Shown: positions 1-8,176 of the stretch, in pieces
How positions within the stretch are numbered: position 1 is the stretch's first letter
How the letters are laid out: each line of letters begins with the position of its first letter
From: RXIX01 sp003989075
GTDB lineage: Bacteria > Pseudomonadota > Gammaproteobacteria > Competibacterales > Competibacteraceae
Direction of reading: 5' to 3'
NCBI GenBank assembly: GCA_029780415.1
Contig: JAKOYN010000016.1
Span: 1 to 17,123 of the forward strand
Length of the DNA stretch: 17,123 nt
Position numbers and translations under genes: made by a program
Notes under the pieces: generated by a model
The model's input: the letters and a program-made list of their open reading frames with translations, nothing else
Told to the model about the DNA's origin: nothing
Databases searched by the model: none

Positions 1-683
1 AGATTTCCTTGCGCATATGAATTTCCCTGCTCAGCGGCGCGTTGATACCACTTCACGGCTTCCTGATCGCTCTTTTGAACCCCCCGGCCATTCTGGTACA
101 TGAAGCCAAGATTTACTTGCGCATCAGCATTTCCCTGCTGAGCGGCGCGTTGATACCACTGCACGGCTTCCTGATCGCTCTTTTGAACCCCCCGGCCATT
201 CTGGTATATCAGGCCAAGATTTATTTGCGCATCAGCATGCCCCTGATCGGCAGCAAGTCGATACCACTTGACGGCTTCCAGGTAATCTTGTTTGCAAACA
301 GTACCATCCCGATATTGTGAGCCAAGAGCATTTTGCGCATCAGCATTTCCATTCTTGGCTGCAAAACGGATTTCAGAATTCTCCAGGGCAAATGCCCAGG
401 AATCAACTGCCCATTCCGTGAATTCGTGAGCAATTCCATGATGTTCGTGAAGCCTGTTTATTAGGTTTGGTTTGAAAATATGAAATCCCTTCGAAGCATT
501 AATCAAATCCCTTGGTATTTGTGCCTTGATGGATGCTATTAAAATTGAGATTTCTCTTTTTTGTTGCCCACAATAATCTTTAAGCAAGGCTTTGCAGCGA
601 TATGGATCATTACAAATCGAGTGACCATAGTGAGCTAGTAAATCACAAAGTATTTGACGGACTTCGTTATTCATAGCAATCAT
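1..683 (-). CDS. Sel1-repeat (TPR-like) protein, 5' part only
   Basis: The reading frame is open on the minus strand from the ATG at 683 to the left edge, so at least 227 codons are present and the C-terminus is missing. A nearer in-frame ATG lies at 674. I prefer 683 because a GGAAAA stretch sits 8 bases before it. The first ~100 residues are a helical, Cys-containing region (MNNEVRQILCDLL, then LLKDYCGQQKREI) like the N-terminal segment often seen ahead of repeats in gammaproteobacterial Sel1 proteins. Three or more 36-residue Sel1 units follow, with the pattern AxxGNADAQxxLGxxYxxGxGVxxDxxEAVxWYxxAA. Sel1 repeats form a solenoid that binds other proteins; the partner here is unknown. No signal peptide is visible. 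GC is lower in the N-terminal part than in the core genes. The family call is firm; the specific role is not. Confidence 0.85.
   Translation of the reverse strand, partial: MIAMNNEVRQILCDLLAHYGHSICNDPYRCKALLKDYCGQQKREISILIASIKAQIPRDLINASKGFHIFKPNLINRLHEHHGIAHEFTEWAVDSWAFALENSEIRFAAKNGNADAQNALGSQYRDGTVCKQDYLEAVKWYRLAADQGHADAQINLGLIYQNGRGVQKSDQEAVQWYQRAAQQGNADAQVNLGFMYQNGRGVQKSDQEAVKWYQRAAEQGNSYAQGN
11..340. repeat. 108-bp tandem repeats coding Sel1 units
   Basis: The hexamer gcgcat recurs at 11, 119, 227 and 335, an exact 108-bp spacing equal to 36 codons. The two leftmost units are almost identical in DNA and differ at only a few bases, whereas the two nearer the N-terminus have diverged. 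This suggests recent duplication of whole units by recombination or slippage. The repeat continues beyond the left edge. Confidence 0.9.
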
Positions 684-1371
684 GGCGGGAATTTTCCGGT
701 TTCGATCCATCCCAAAACAGCGGGCTTTCGACCGATTATGCGTCTCATCGCCAATTTGTTGTGGTTAGAATCTGTTTCCTGAAACCATCACGAAGTGGAT
801 TATCGCAGGACTTTCGCTTACCTGACTTTTTCCGTCATACCCGCAAAAGCGGGTATCCATTCTTTTCAACAAGCTACTGGATTCCCGCATACGCGGGAAT
901 GACGAAAAGCGAAAGTCCCGTATCGAAAAGTGAATAGCCATACTCCATAATCAACTGACAAGAGATCTGGAGCAGCAGATATTGCATCACAACGATGTCA
1001 AGCTCACACTTTCCGCCATGATCCGTGCTTCACGTATGTAGCGAATATGCGCCATATCATACACCTTCAATCCTGCTGTATAAAAGCACTCCGTTTGTCA
1101 CTTCATTCATATCCCCAAACGCCCCGCGACGGCCCCGCTATCGATGCCAGCGCCAGCCATCACGGCACACGTGCTGGCCGATTTGACAGCCTGAAAAGCA
1201 AGCCGCCAGGGTCACGCCCGATGTACCTGTGGATTGCGCAACAGCCAGGCTTACCGACGGGCATCTTGCGCTGGCGCCGACTACCATAAGCAACGGCACA
1301 ACGCACGACCAGCAAACCCCGCATGATCAGCGCACCATGTTCAACCTCTTTACCGGGATGAATTCAGGACC
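684..1371. other. Gene-poor interval between the Sel1 gene and the binding-protein gene
   Basis: No intact gene is convincing here. The interval holds the palindromic element at 808-918. A short minus-strand frame at 987-1055 (MAHIRYIREARIMAESV...) reads like protein but is only 22 codons, so it may be the tail of a decayed gene. An open frame on the plus strand at 1047-1289 has poor composition for a protein and no recognisable motif. No clear promoter for the downstream operon was found. Confidence 0.5.
808..918. repeat. 111-bp palindromic repeat element (REP pair or MITE-like)
   Basis: The outer arms are ggactttcgctt at 808-819 and its exact reverse complement at 907-918. Inside lie two inverted copies of a cgtcat(a/t)cccgc...gcggg(t/a)atcca module at 833-859 and 878-904. 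Each copy is itself a hairpin (cccgcaaaagcggg and ttcccgcatacgcgggaa). Imperfect palindromes of this cccgc/gcggg type are common dispersed intergenic repeats in proteobacteria. No coding capacity is present. Confidence 0.75.
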
Positions 1372-2154
1372 ATGTTCAGATTGAGCGGCACCAAGACAAT
1401 ACCCATCCTGCTGCTGCTGATGGCCCTGTGCGGCATCAGCCCGCGCAGCGACGCGCTGGAACCGCTGCGCATCGCCACCGAGGGTGCTTATCCACCGTTC
1501 AGCTTCTTCGACGCCGAAGGCCGCCTGACCGGCTTCGATGTCGAAATCGCTCAAGCCCTATGCCAGCGCCTCGACCGCGAATGCCAGATCAGCGCCGTGC
1601 CCTGGAATGAACTGCTGCCCGGCCTGCGCGCCGGACGCTATGCACTGATCGTCGCCAGCATGGCCAAGACCGCCGAACGCGAACAGTACGGCGATTTCAC
1701 CAAGCCCTATTACCGCACCCGCCTGGTCTTCATCGGTAAAACCGGCAGTCCCCCGGCCGACGCAGCGCCCGCTCCTGGCCAGCGCCGTGTCTTCGCCACC
1801 CAGACCGATACCACTTTTGCCGATTATCTGCGCCAGCATCACGCCGATCGCGCCAAACTGGTGTTTACCGCCACCCTGCCCGAAGCCTACGCCGCCCTCA
1901 CCCGTGGCGAAGTCGATCTGGTACTGACGGACAACCTTTCCGCCTACAACCTGCTGCGCGACGACGCCGCCCAGAATCTGGATATCATCGGCCCACCCTT
2001 GGACGTTAATGCCATTAGCAGCGAGGCTTATATCCTGGTGCGCAAGGGCGATATGGCATTGCGCGAAGCTGTCAACGCCGCTTTAAATGCGTTATGGCTG
2101 GAAGGCACCTACCATAAGATCAGCACCCGCTACTTCCCCTTTGATATCTACTGA
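1372..2154 (+). CDS. Periplasmic solute-binding protein, amino-acid type (SBP_bac_3)
   Basis: This 260-residue protein matches the size of family 3 periplasmic binding proteins. Residues 8-28 are a signal sequence (hydrophobic stretch then SDA before LEPLRI); the Cys at 20 does not form a good lipobox. The mature part has the family start LRIATEGAYPPFSFFD (32-47), then GRLTGFDVEIAQALC (50-64), the VPWNELLPGLRAGRYALIV block (76-94), MAKTAEREQYGDFTKPYY (97-114) and the hinge/second-lobe motif GEVDLVLTDNLSAYNLL (179-195). Such proteins capture amino acids or opines. No permease or ATPase for it is nearby. The next gene starts 5 bases after its stop and encodes a membrane diguanylate cyclase, so a sensory rather than transport role is likely (inference). 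An AGGA lies close to the ATG. The ligand cannot be assigned. Confidence 0.88.
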   Translation: MFRLSGTKTIPILLLLMALCGISPRSDALEPLRIATEGAYPPFSFFDAEGRLTGFDVEIAQALCQRLDRECQISAVPWNELLPGLRAGRYALIVASMAKTAEREQYGDFTKPYYRTRLVFIGKTGSPPADAAPAPGQRRVFATQTDTTFADYLRQHHADRAKLVFTATLPEAYAALTRGEVDLVLTDNLSAYNLLRDDAAQNLDIIGPPLDVNAISSEAYILVRKGDMALREAVNAALNALWLEGTYHKISTRYFPFDIY

Positions 2155-2159
2155 CGACC

Positions 2160-3806
2160 TTGGCCACTGGCGAAAACTCCACGGACCCGGTGCATCACGC
2201 GCCGCCATCAGGCAAGCCGCGCCTGGTGCCCTTACTGGTGCTGATCGCCAGCATTGCCGCCGGACTGGGCTGCATCGCCGCGTTCGTACTGGTCAAGGTT
2301 CAATACGACATTCTCGGTCTGGCCGAACAGGCCTCGCGCACCCTGTTGCCGCAGATCCAGACCGAAGTACGCACCATCATCAATCTGGAACGGCTCAAGG
2401 TATTTGGCGAAATCGTCCGCGGCAGCCCGCTGCCGCGTGAACGCCGCGAAGCGCTGCTGGCGGCGCGCATCCTGAGCATGGACGCTACCTATGAGCAAAA
2501 CCTCGATCTCAAAAAACAGGTCGAGCAGGTGATTGCCCTCATCGAGCGCATGAGTGCCTACCGCAATGCTCAGGACAGCGCCCGCCAGCATTTGGATGGT
2601 GAGTTGTCCCGCCTGTACCGGGCACCGGATGACCCCGGTAGCGGCACGCCATCGCCCTCTACCTCGGATGCCCAGGCCCTGATCGAACTGGCCCAGGAAC
2701 TGCACCTGCTGCAGAGCGGCCTTAGCCAGGTGCCGGTCGATCAGGATCGCCTGCAACTGCTCGACCATTTCGCCCGCAAACTCGCCGATTACGCCGCCGG
2801 CATCGAGAATGCTGAAACCCGGGTCGGGATAGGGCGTATCGAGGGATTGCTGCGCACCCAGCGCGGCATCCTTGACGCCGATATCAACCTCAATCGAGAC
2901 TGGCGACAGGCCAGCAATATCCTGGAAAATCTCGCCCAGCAGCGCTCGGTCAGCGCTGCCGTCAGCGCCGCCGAAGGCAACACCATCATCGCCGCGCGCG
3001 CCCGCCAGGCCATGGTTCTGGTCACCGCTACCCTCGGTGGCCTGATTCTGCTGTTCGTCGCCGCCCTGTATTTCTTCCAGCGCGCCATCGTTAAACCAAT
3101 CCTGCGCGTCACCGCTGGCCTGGAACGCGCCCGGCTCAGTCATGGCACCGTCCACCTGCGCCGCGAACGCATTCGCGAACTCGACAACATCGCCCGCGCC
3201 GCTGAGGAATTCGGCGCAGCGCTGGCGCAGATCAGTGAGCGCAGCACCGCCCTGGAACGCGAAGTCTACGAGCGCCAGCAGGCTCAGGCGCAACTGCAGG
3301 AACTGGCCACCACCGACAGCCTCACCGGGCTGCGCAATCGCCGCTATTTCATGTACCGGGCTGCTGAGGAGTTCGAGCGCGCCCGCCGCTATCGGCTGCC
3401 GCTGGCGCTGCTTATGCTTGACGCCGACCATTTCAAGGCGATCAATGATCGTTATGGCCACCCCATCGGCGATCAGGTGTTGCAGGCACTGGCCCGGCGC
3501 GGTCAGGAGCTGTTGCGCGATGTCGACCTGTTCGCGCGCATCGGCGGCGAGGAATTCGCCATTCTGCTGCCGCAGACTGATCTGGATGCAGCGCGGGTGG
3601 TGGCCGAGCGTCTGCGTCAACGGATGGCCAGCACGCCCATTGTCACCGATCAGGGACCGCTGATATTGACCATCAGCCTCGGCCTGACCGGTTTCGATGC
3701 CACAGTCATCGATTTCGACGCCCTGCTGCGCCGCGCCGATGCCGCTCTGTACCGCGCCAAGCAGAACGGCCGCAACTGCACCGAAGTCCTGCCCGAACCG
3801 TCATGA
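2160..3806 (+). CDS. Membrane-bound diguanylate cyclase with periplasmic sensor region (GGDEF)
   Basis: The 548-residue protein makes cyclic di-GMP from two GTP. A membrane helix at about 21-45 is followed by a ~235-residue, mostly helical periplasmic region, a second helix at 284-306, a HAMP-like linker (307-360), a short coiled coil (355-383) and a C-terminal GGDEF domain (384-545). The active-site GGEEF is at 462-466 and the DADHFKAINDRYGH substrate block at 421-434. The inhibitory I-site RDVD is at 453-456, five residues before GGEEF, so activity and product inhibition are both expected. There is no EAL domain. The start is a TTG 5 bases after the upstream stop; GTG at 2190 is an alternative that keeps the first helix. 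The gene sits between a binding-protein gene and recJ, overlapping recJ by the 4 bases ATGA. Confidence 0.93.
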   Translation: MATGENSTDPVHHAPPSGKPRLVPLLVLIASIAAGLGCIAAFVLVKVQYDILGLAEQASRTLLPQIQTEVRTIINLERLKVFGEIVRGSPLPRERREALLAARILSMDATYEQNLDLKKQVEQVIALIERMSAYRNAQDSARQHLDGELSRLYRAPDDPGSGTPSPSTSDAQALIELAQELHLLQSGLSQVPVDQDRLQLLDHFARKLADYAAGIENAETRVGIGRIEGLLRTQRGILDADINLNRDWRQASNILENLAQQRSVSAAVSAAEGNTIIAARARQAMVLVTATLGGLILLFVAALYFFQRAIVKPILRVTAGLERARLSHGTVHLRRERIRELDNIARAAEEFGAALAQISERSTALEREVYERQQAQAQLQELATTDSLTGLRNRRYFMYRAAEEFERARRYRLPLALLMLDADHFKAINDRYGHPIGDQVLQALARRGQELLRDVDLFARIGGEEFAILLPQTDLDAARVVAERLRQRMASTPIVTDQGPLILTISLGLTGFDATVIDFDALLRRADAALYRAKQNGRNCTEVLPEPS

Positions 3807-5545
3807 ACATACCGCGCATCCTGATTGTCCGCCGTGAGTCCGACCCGACCGCCCATCTGGCCGATACCCCTCTGTTGCAGCGCATCTATGCCGCGCGCGG
3901 CGTCAGCGCGTCCAGTGAGCTGCGCTACCAACTGCATCATATGCACCCGCCGGCAGCGCTGAAAAACAGCGAGGCCGCCGCAGAACTGCTGGAAACCGCG
4001 CTGCGCCAGCACTGGCGCATCGTCATCGTTGCCGATCTTGACGCCGATGGCGCCACCAGTTGCGCCTTGGCGCTGCGTGTGCTGCGTGCTCTGGGCGCGA
4101 CAGCGGTCGATTACGTGGTGCCTAATCGCTTCGTGCATGGCTATGGCCTGACCCCGGAAATCGTCGCCGTCGCAGCGGAAAAAAGCCCCGATCTGCTGAT
4201 CACCGTCGATAACGGCATTTCCAACCATGATGGCGTGCAGGCCGCCCAGGCGCGCGGCATCAAGGTCCTGATCACTGACCATCACTTGCCCGGACCGACC
4301 GTGCCTGCGGCGGATGTGGTGGTTAATCCTAATCAGCATGGTGATGACTTCCCGAGCAAGCATCTGGCCGGAGTCGGGGTGATCTTCTATGTGCTTTCGG
4401 CCTTGCGCGCCCGGTTGCGTGACAGCGGCTGGTTTGCTGCACAAGGGCTGGCCGAGCCGAAAATGGCGCAGTTTCTTGATCTGGTGGCGCTGGGCACGGT
4501 GGCCGACGTGGTGCGTTTGGATCATACCAATCGCATCCTGGTCGCCCAGGGCCTGCAGCGCATCCGTGCCGGGCGCTGCGTACCGGGCATTCAGGCCCTG
4601 CTGGAAATCGCCAAGCGCGATGCCGCACGCTTGAGCGCTACCGATCTGGGCTTTCAGCTCGGTCCGCGCCTCAATGCCGCCGGGCGGCTGGTTGATATGC
4701 GCCTGAGCATTGAGTGCCTGTTGAGTGATGATCCGGTCGAGGCCAAAAAGATGGCCGAGCATCTCGATGAGCTTAACCGCGAGCGCCGGGTGATCGAAGA
4801 CGAGATGCAGCAGCAGGCGCTGGCCCGCCTTGAGGGCAGTCTGGCCAATGGTGCTACGCTGCCGTTTGGGCTATGCCTGTTTGATCCCGAATGGCATCAG
4901 GGCGTGGTGGGCATCGTTGCCGGGCGGGTCAAGGAGCGGTTGCACCGGCCGGTGATCGCCTTTGCGCCCGACCATGCCGCCGGGCTGCTGCGCGGTTCGG
5001 CGCGCTCGGTGGATGATCTGCATATCCGCGATGCGCTGGCCACGATTGCCGCGCAGCAGCCGGGCCTGATTACCCGCTTTGGCGGCCATGCTGCTGCGGC
5101 TGGCCTGAGCTTGCCGGCGGAAAATCTGGAGGCGTTCCGGGCTGCCTTTGATGCCGAGGTGCGCCGCTGGCTCAGTGCTGATCATTTACAGGGCCGCCTG
5201 CTCAGTGATGGTGAGTTGAGCGTGGCCGAATTGTGCCTGGAAACCGCTGAACTGCTGCGCGCTGCCGGTCCCTGGGGTCAGGGCTTTCCTGAGCCGCTGT
5301 TCGATGGCGAATTTGAAGTTCTGTCGCATCAGATCATGCAGGACAGGCATGTGAAGATTTTCCTGCGGCCACCGGGCAGCACGCTGCGTCTGGAGGGGGT
5401 GGCCTTTCGCCGTGCCGCCGAGTTTGTGCCGGGCACGACCCGGCTGCGCATCGCCTATAAGTTGGATGTGAACGAGTGGCAGGGCCGGCGCAGATTGCAA
5501 TTGGTGATCGAGCATCTGGAACCGGTGTTGCAGCATGCCGCGTAG
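3803..5545 (+). CDS. recJ: Single-stranded-DNA-specific 5'-3' exonuclease RecJ
   Basis: The 580-residue protein has the usual RecJ length. It degrades single-stranded DNA 5' to 3' in RecF-pathway recombination, mismatch repair and base-excision repair, using metal ions. The DHH phosphoesterase motifs are in order: DLDADG (78-83; the usual second residue Y is L), VDNGIS (135-140), ITDHHLPG (157-164) and ALGTVADVV (229-237). GPRLNAAGRL (287-296) follows. The DHHA1 part shows HQGVVGIVAGR (365-375), LRGSARS (396-402) and the RFGGHAAAAG loop (425-434). A C-terminal OB-like domain follows. Its ATG lies inside the stop of the cyclase gene (ATGA overlap), indicating translational coupling. Pairing recJ with a binding-protein/cyclase unit is unusual; a functional link is not implied by the sequence. 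Confidence 0.96.
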   Translation: MNIPRILIVRRESDPTAHLADTPLLQRIYAARGVSASSELRYQLHHMHPPAALKNSEAAAELLETALRQHWRIVIVADLDADGATSCALALRVLRALGATAVDYVVPNRFVHGYGLTPEIVAVAAEKSPDLLITVDNGISNHDGVQAAQARGIKVLITDHHLPGPTVPAADVVVNPNQHGDDFPSKHLAGVGVIFYVLSALRARLRDSGWFAAQGLAEPKMAQFLDLVALGTVADVVRLDHTNRILVAQGLQRIRAGRCVPGIQALLEIAKRDAARLSATDLGFQLGPRLNAAGRLVDMRLSIECLLSDDPVEAKKMAEHLDELNRERRVIEDEMQQQALARLEGSLANGATLPFGLCLFDPEWHQGVVGIVAGRVKERLHRPVIAFAPDHAAGLLRGSARSVDDLHIRDALATIAAQQPGLITRFGGHAAAAGLSLPAENLEAFRAAFDAEVRRWLSADHLQGRLLSDGELSVAELCLETAELLRAAGPWGQGFPEPLFDGEFEVLSHQIMQDRHVKIFLRPPGSTLRLEGVAFRRAAEFVPGTTRLRIAYKLDVNEWQGRRRLQLVIEHLEPVLQHAA

Positions 5546-5559
5546 GGCGCCCTTTGACT

Positions 5560-5595
5560 GTTCGACAGGCTCAGGGCTCACAGCTCAGGGCGAAC
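5560..5595. repeat. Degenerate copies of the ctcaggg/tcgac 23-bp repeat
   Basis: One copy (gttcgacaggctcaggg) and a truncated second (agctcagggcgaac) lie just after recJ. They belong to the same repeat family as the cluster between dppA and dppB. Confidence 0.7.
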
Positions 5596-5624
5596 GGGTG
5601 GCACCGGTCGCCCAGTATTCAGCA

Positions 5625-6428
5625 TCAGTAATGGCGCACCGTGTACAGGGCCGGATCGCGCAGTACCGCTTCCAGCGCTGTGCCCACCACATCCGCCCAA
5701 TACGCCTGACCGGCCTCATCGGTGATTAAATCCTGGCGAATTTCAATCTCGACATGCGCTAGACCAGCAGCGCCGCCATGCGTGTCCATGGTGAAACCGA
5801 CCTCGCGCCCGGAATACGGCGCATTGTCGCCGACGCACAGATCCGGGTTGGCGCGCAGGGCGGCGAGCAGCGGCACGGCCAGGCGCGGATCACGATTCCA
5901 CAGTACGCCCAGATGCCAGGGGCGGTGAAAGCCGTTCATCACCGGCGTGAAGCTGTGAATGGCCACCAGCGCCGGTGCCTGGCCGTGACCATGCCGCCAG
6001 CGATGCGCCAGTGCCTGGGTAATGGCATGGTGATAGGGCCAGAACACCGTATCCAGTCGCTGTTCAGCAGCGGCATCGTCCAGATCGCGGTTGCCGGGAA
6101 TCAGCGTGCTATCGCTGACCTCGGCAATGGAGGTGGGATCACCGGGCGGACGGTTGGCATCGATCACCAATCGCGAATAGCCGTTGAGCAGCGCAGGTGC
6201 GTTCAGGCGCATTGCCAGCCGCTCGGTGACCGGCGCAGCGCCGATATCCCAGGCGATATGCTGGCTGAGTTCGACTGGACCCAGACCAAGCGTGCCCAGC
6301 CGGGCGGGAATGGCGTTGCTGGCATGGTCGCAGACCAGCACCAGCGGCGCCTGTCCTTGCGGATTGACGATGCGCACCGGTGGCGGGTCGCCCGGTTGCA
6401 GGAGTTCAGGCAGGGCGGAATCGTTCAT
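5625..6428 (-). CDS. N-formylglutamate amidohydrolase family protein
   Basis: The 267-residue product resembles the N-formylglutamate amidohydrolase (HutG-like) family, zinc-type hydrolases that release formate from N-formylated amino acids. Visible family features are LVCDHASNAIP (31-41), HIAWDIGAAPV (57-67), the YSRLVIDANRPPGDPTSI block (84-101), VAIHSFTPVMNG (155-166), LGVLWNRD (173-180), NAPYSGREVGFTMDTHG (202-218) and VEIEIRQDL (226-234). Conserved His and Asp/Glu residues in these blocks are candidate metal and catalytic ligands. No signal peptide is seen, so it is probably cytoplasmic. It is divergent from dppA with 126 bases between their starts. No histidine-utilisation genes are nearby, so its true substrate may be another N-acylated or formylated amino acid. 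The ATG at 6428 fits the family's N-terminus. Confidence 0.87.
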   Translation of the reverse strand: MNDSALPELLQPGDPPPVRIVNPQGQAPLVLVCDHASNAIPARLGTLGLGPVELSQHIAWDIGAAPVTERLAMRLNAPALLNGYSRLVIDANRPPGDPTSIAEVSDSTLIPGNRDLDDAAAEQRLDTVFWPYHHAITQALAHRWRHGHGQAPALVAIHSFTPVMNGFHRPWHLGVLWNRDPRLAVPLLAALRANPDLCVGDNAPYSGREVGFTMDTHGGAAGLAHVEIEIRQDLITDEAGQAYWADVVGTALEAVLRDPALYTVRHY

Positions 6429-6459
6429 GGTGTTCCAGGGGTGGCGGATCTGCGGCTTA

Positions 6460-6489
6460 TTGTAAGCCTGTCAAGGCACAGCGTATTCT
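6460..6489 (+). promoter_or_regulatory. Possible sigma70 promoter for dppA
   Basis: TTGTAA (6460-6465) and TATTCT (6484-6489) are 18 bases apart in the region between the divergent amidohydrolase and dppA. Both boxes deviate from consensus, so this is a weak candidate. A good Shine-Dalgarno (tgagga) lies 7 bases before the dppA ATG. Confidence 0.3.
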
Positions 6490-6554
6490 TGTCACATACC
6501 ACCCAGCGCAACAACATGCTCGCCATCGCTTCTGGTCCCACCTGAGGAAACCGC

Positions 6555-8159
6555 ATGCGCCACATCTCTTTTCGTACCGCACTGCTCGCTACCGCGCTGG
6601 CCAGTGCCCTGGCTGCGCCGGCCTTTGCCGCCAAGACCCTGGTCTACTGCTCCGAAGGCAGTCCCGAAGGCTTCAACGCCCAGTTCTACACCGCCGGCAC
6701 CACCTTCGACGCCGCCTCGCAGCCGCTCTATAACCGCCTGACCGAATTCGATCGCGGCGCCACCACCCTGGTGCCGGGGCTGGCCGAATCCTGGGACATC
6801 TCCGCCGATGGCAAGGTCTACACCTTCCACCTGCGCAAAGGCGTGAAATTCCACACCACCGCCAAATTCAAGCCCAGCCGCGACTTCAACGCCACCGACG
6901 TGCTGTTCTCCTTCCAGCGCCAGTTGGATCCGAATCACCCCTATCACAAGGTTTCGGGCGGCAATTACGAATACTTCGCCGGTATGGACATGCCGGCCGT
7001 GATCGAGCGCGTCGAGAAGGTCGATGACTACACCGTGCGCTTTACCCTCAAGCGTCCCGAAGCGCCGTTCCTGGCCAATATCGCCATGGACTTCGCCTCG
7101 ATCATGTCCGCCGAGTATGCCGACAAGATGCTCAAGGCCGGCACGCCTGAGGTAATTGATCTGGAACCGGTCGGCACTGGCCCGTTCCAGTTGGTCAAGT
7201 ACCAGAAGGACGCCATGATCCGCTACAAGGCCAATCCGGATTACTGGCGCGGCAAGGCGGCCCTCGACAATCTGGTGTTTGCCATTACCCCGGATGCCTC
7301 GGTGCGCTACGCCAAGCTCGATGCCAACGAATGCCAGGTGATGGCGTATCCGAATCCGGCCGATCTGGCCAAAATGAACCAGGATCCCAAAATCCAGTTG
7401 CTCAGCCAGCCGGGCCTGAACATCGGTTATCTGGCCTTCAACACCCAGAAGAAGCCCTTTGACGATGTGCGCGTGCGCCAGGCGCTGAATCTGGCCGTCA
7501 ACAAGGCAGCGATCATCGAAGCGGTCTATCAGGGCGCCGGCACCGTCGCCAAGAACCCAATTCCGCCGACCATCTGGTCCTATAACGACGCGGTCAAGGA
7601 CTATCCCTACGATCCCGAGAAGGCTAGGGCGCTGCTCAAGGAAGCCGGCTATGCCGATGGCTTCGAGACCGATCTGTGGGCGATGCCGGTGCAGCGTCCG
7701 TACAATCCCAACGCGCGGCGCATGGCCGAGATGATCCAGGCCGACTGGGCCAAGGTTGGCGTCAAGGCCAAGATTGTCAGCTTTGAATGGGGTGAATACC
7801 TGAAGCGGCTCAAGGCCGGCGAGCATCAGACTGCGCTGATGGGCTGGACGGGCGACAATGGCGATCCGGATAATTTCCTGGCCACGCTGCTGTCCTGCGA
7901 GGCCGCCGAAACCGGCAGCAACTACGCCAAGTGGTGCTACGCGCCCTATCAGGAACTGGTCACCCAGGCGCGTCAGGTCAGCGATGTCGCCGAACGCACC
8001 CGGCTTTATCAGCAGGCGCAGGTGGTGTTCAAGGAACAGGCGCCCTGGATCACCATTGCCCACTCGGTGGTGTATCAGCCGGTGCGCAAGGAGGTACAGG
8101 GCTTCAAGATTCACCCCTTCGGCCTGAACCTGTTCTACGGGGTTGACCTGAGCAAGTAG
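6555..8159 (+). CDS. dppA: Periplasmic dipeptide-binding protein DppA
   Basis: The 534-residue protein is a family 5 solute-binding protein and reads very much like E. coli DppA. A signal peptide ends at AFA (23-25), giving a mature start AKTLVYCSEGSPEGFN. Further shared blocks include LYNRLTEF, TYTFHLRKGVKF, ITPDASVRYAKL, ECQVMAYPNPADL, KKPFDDVRVRQALN, the WAMPVQRPYNPNARRMAEMI block near 377-396 and MGWTGDNGDPDNF near 432-444. It binds di- and tripeptides in the periplasm and delivers them to DppBC; in enterobacteria it also serves peptide chemotaxis and haem uptake. A tgagga ribosome site supports the ATG at 6555. It is the first gene of a dppABCDF set but is separated from dppB by 501 bases filled with inverted repeats. 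Confidence 0.97.
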   Translation: MRHISFRTALLATALASALAAPAFAAKTLVYCSEGSPEGFNAQFYTAGTTFDAASQPLYNRLTEFDRGATTLVPGLAESWDISADGKVYTFHLRKGVKFHTTAKFKPSRDFNATDVLFSFQRQLDPNHPYHKVSGGNYEYFAGMDMPAVIERVEKVDDYTVRFTLKRPEAPFLANIAMDFASIMSAEYADKMLKAGTPEVIDLEPVGTGPFQLVKYQKDAMIRYKANPDYWRGKAALDNLVFAITPDASVRYAKLDANECQVMAYPNPADLAKMNQDPKIQLLSQPGLNIGYLAFNTQKKPFDDVRVRQALNLAVNKAAIIEAVYQGAGTVAKNPIPPTIWSYNDAVKDYPYDPEKARALLKEAGYADGFETDLWAMPVQRPYNPNARRMAEMIQADWAKVGVKAKIVSFEWGEYLKRLKAGEHQTALMGWTGDNGDPDNFLATLLSCEAAETGSNYAKWCYAPYQELVTQARQVSDVAERTRLYQQAQVVFKEQAPWITIAHSVVYQPVRKEVQGFKIHPFGLNLFYGVDLSK

Positions 8160-8176
8160 CCGGACGCGCGCCCCAT

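Noticed and set aside
42..320. Plus-strand open frame with internal repeats
   Set aside because: It is antisense to the Sel1 repeats; its periodicity is inherited from the minus-strand gene and the translation has no family features.
1047..1289. 80-codon plus-strand frame before the binding-protein gene
   Set aside because: No ribosome site, no motif and composition unlike a protein.
2232..3620. Long minus-strand open frame inside the cyclase gene
   Set aside because: Antisense shadow caused by high GC; the plus strand has complete GGDEF motifs.
3650..4762. Long minus-strand open frame across recJ
   Set aside because: Antisense of a clear recJ; no recognisable motifs.
6442..6455. GG-N10-GC spacing upstream of dppA as a sigma54 promoter
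   Set aside because: Only the two dinucleotides match; the surrounding bases do not resemble TGGCAC...TTGC.
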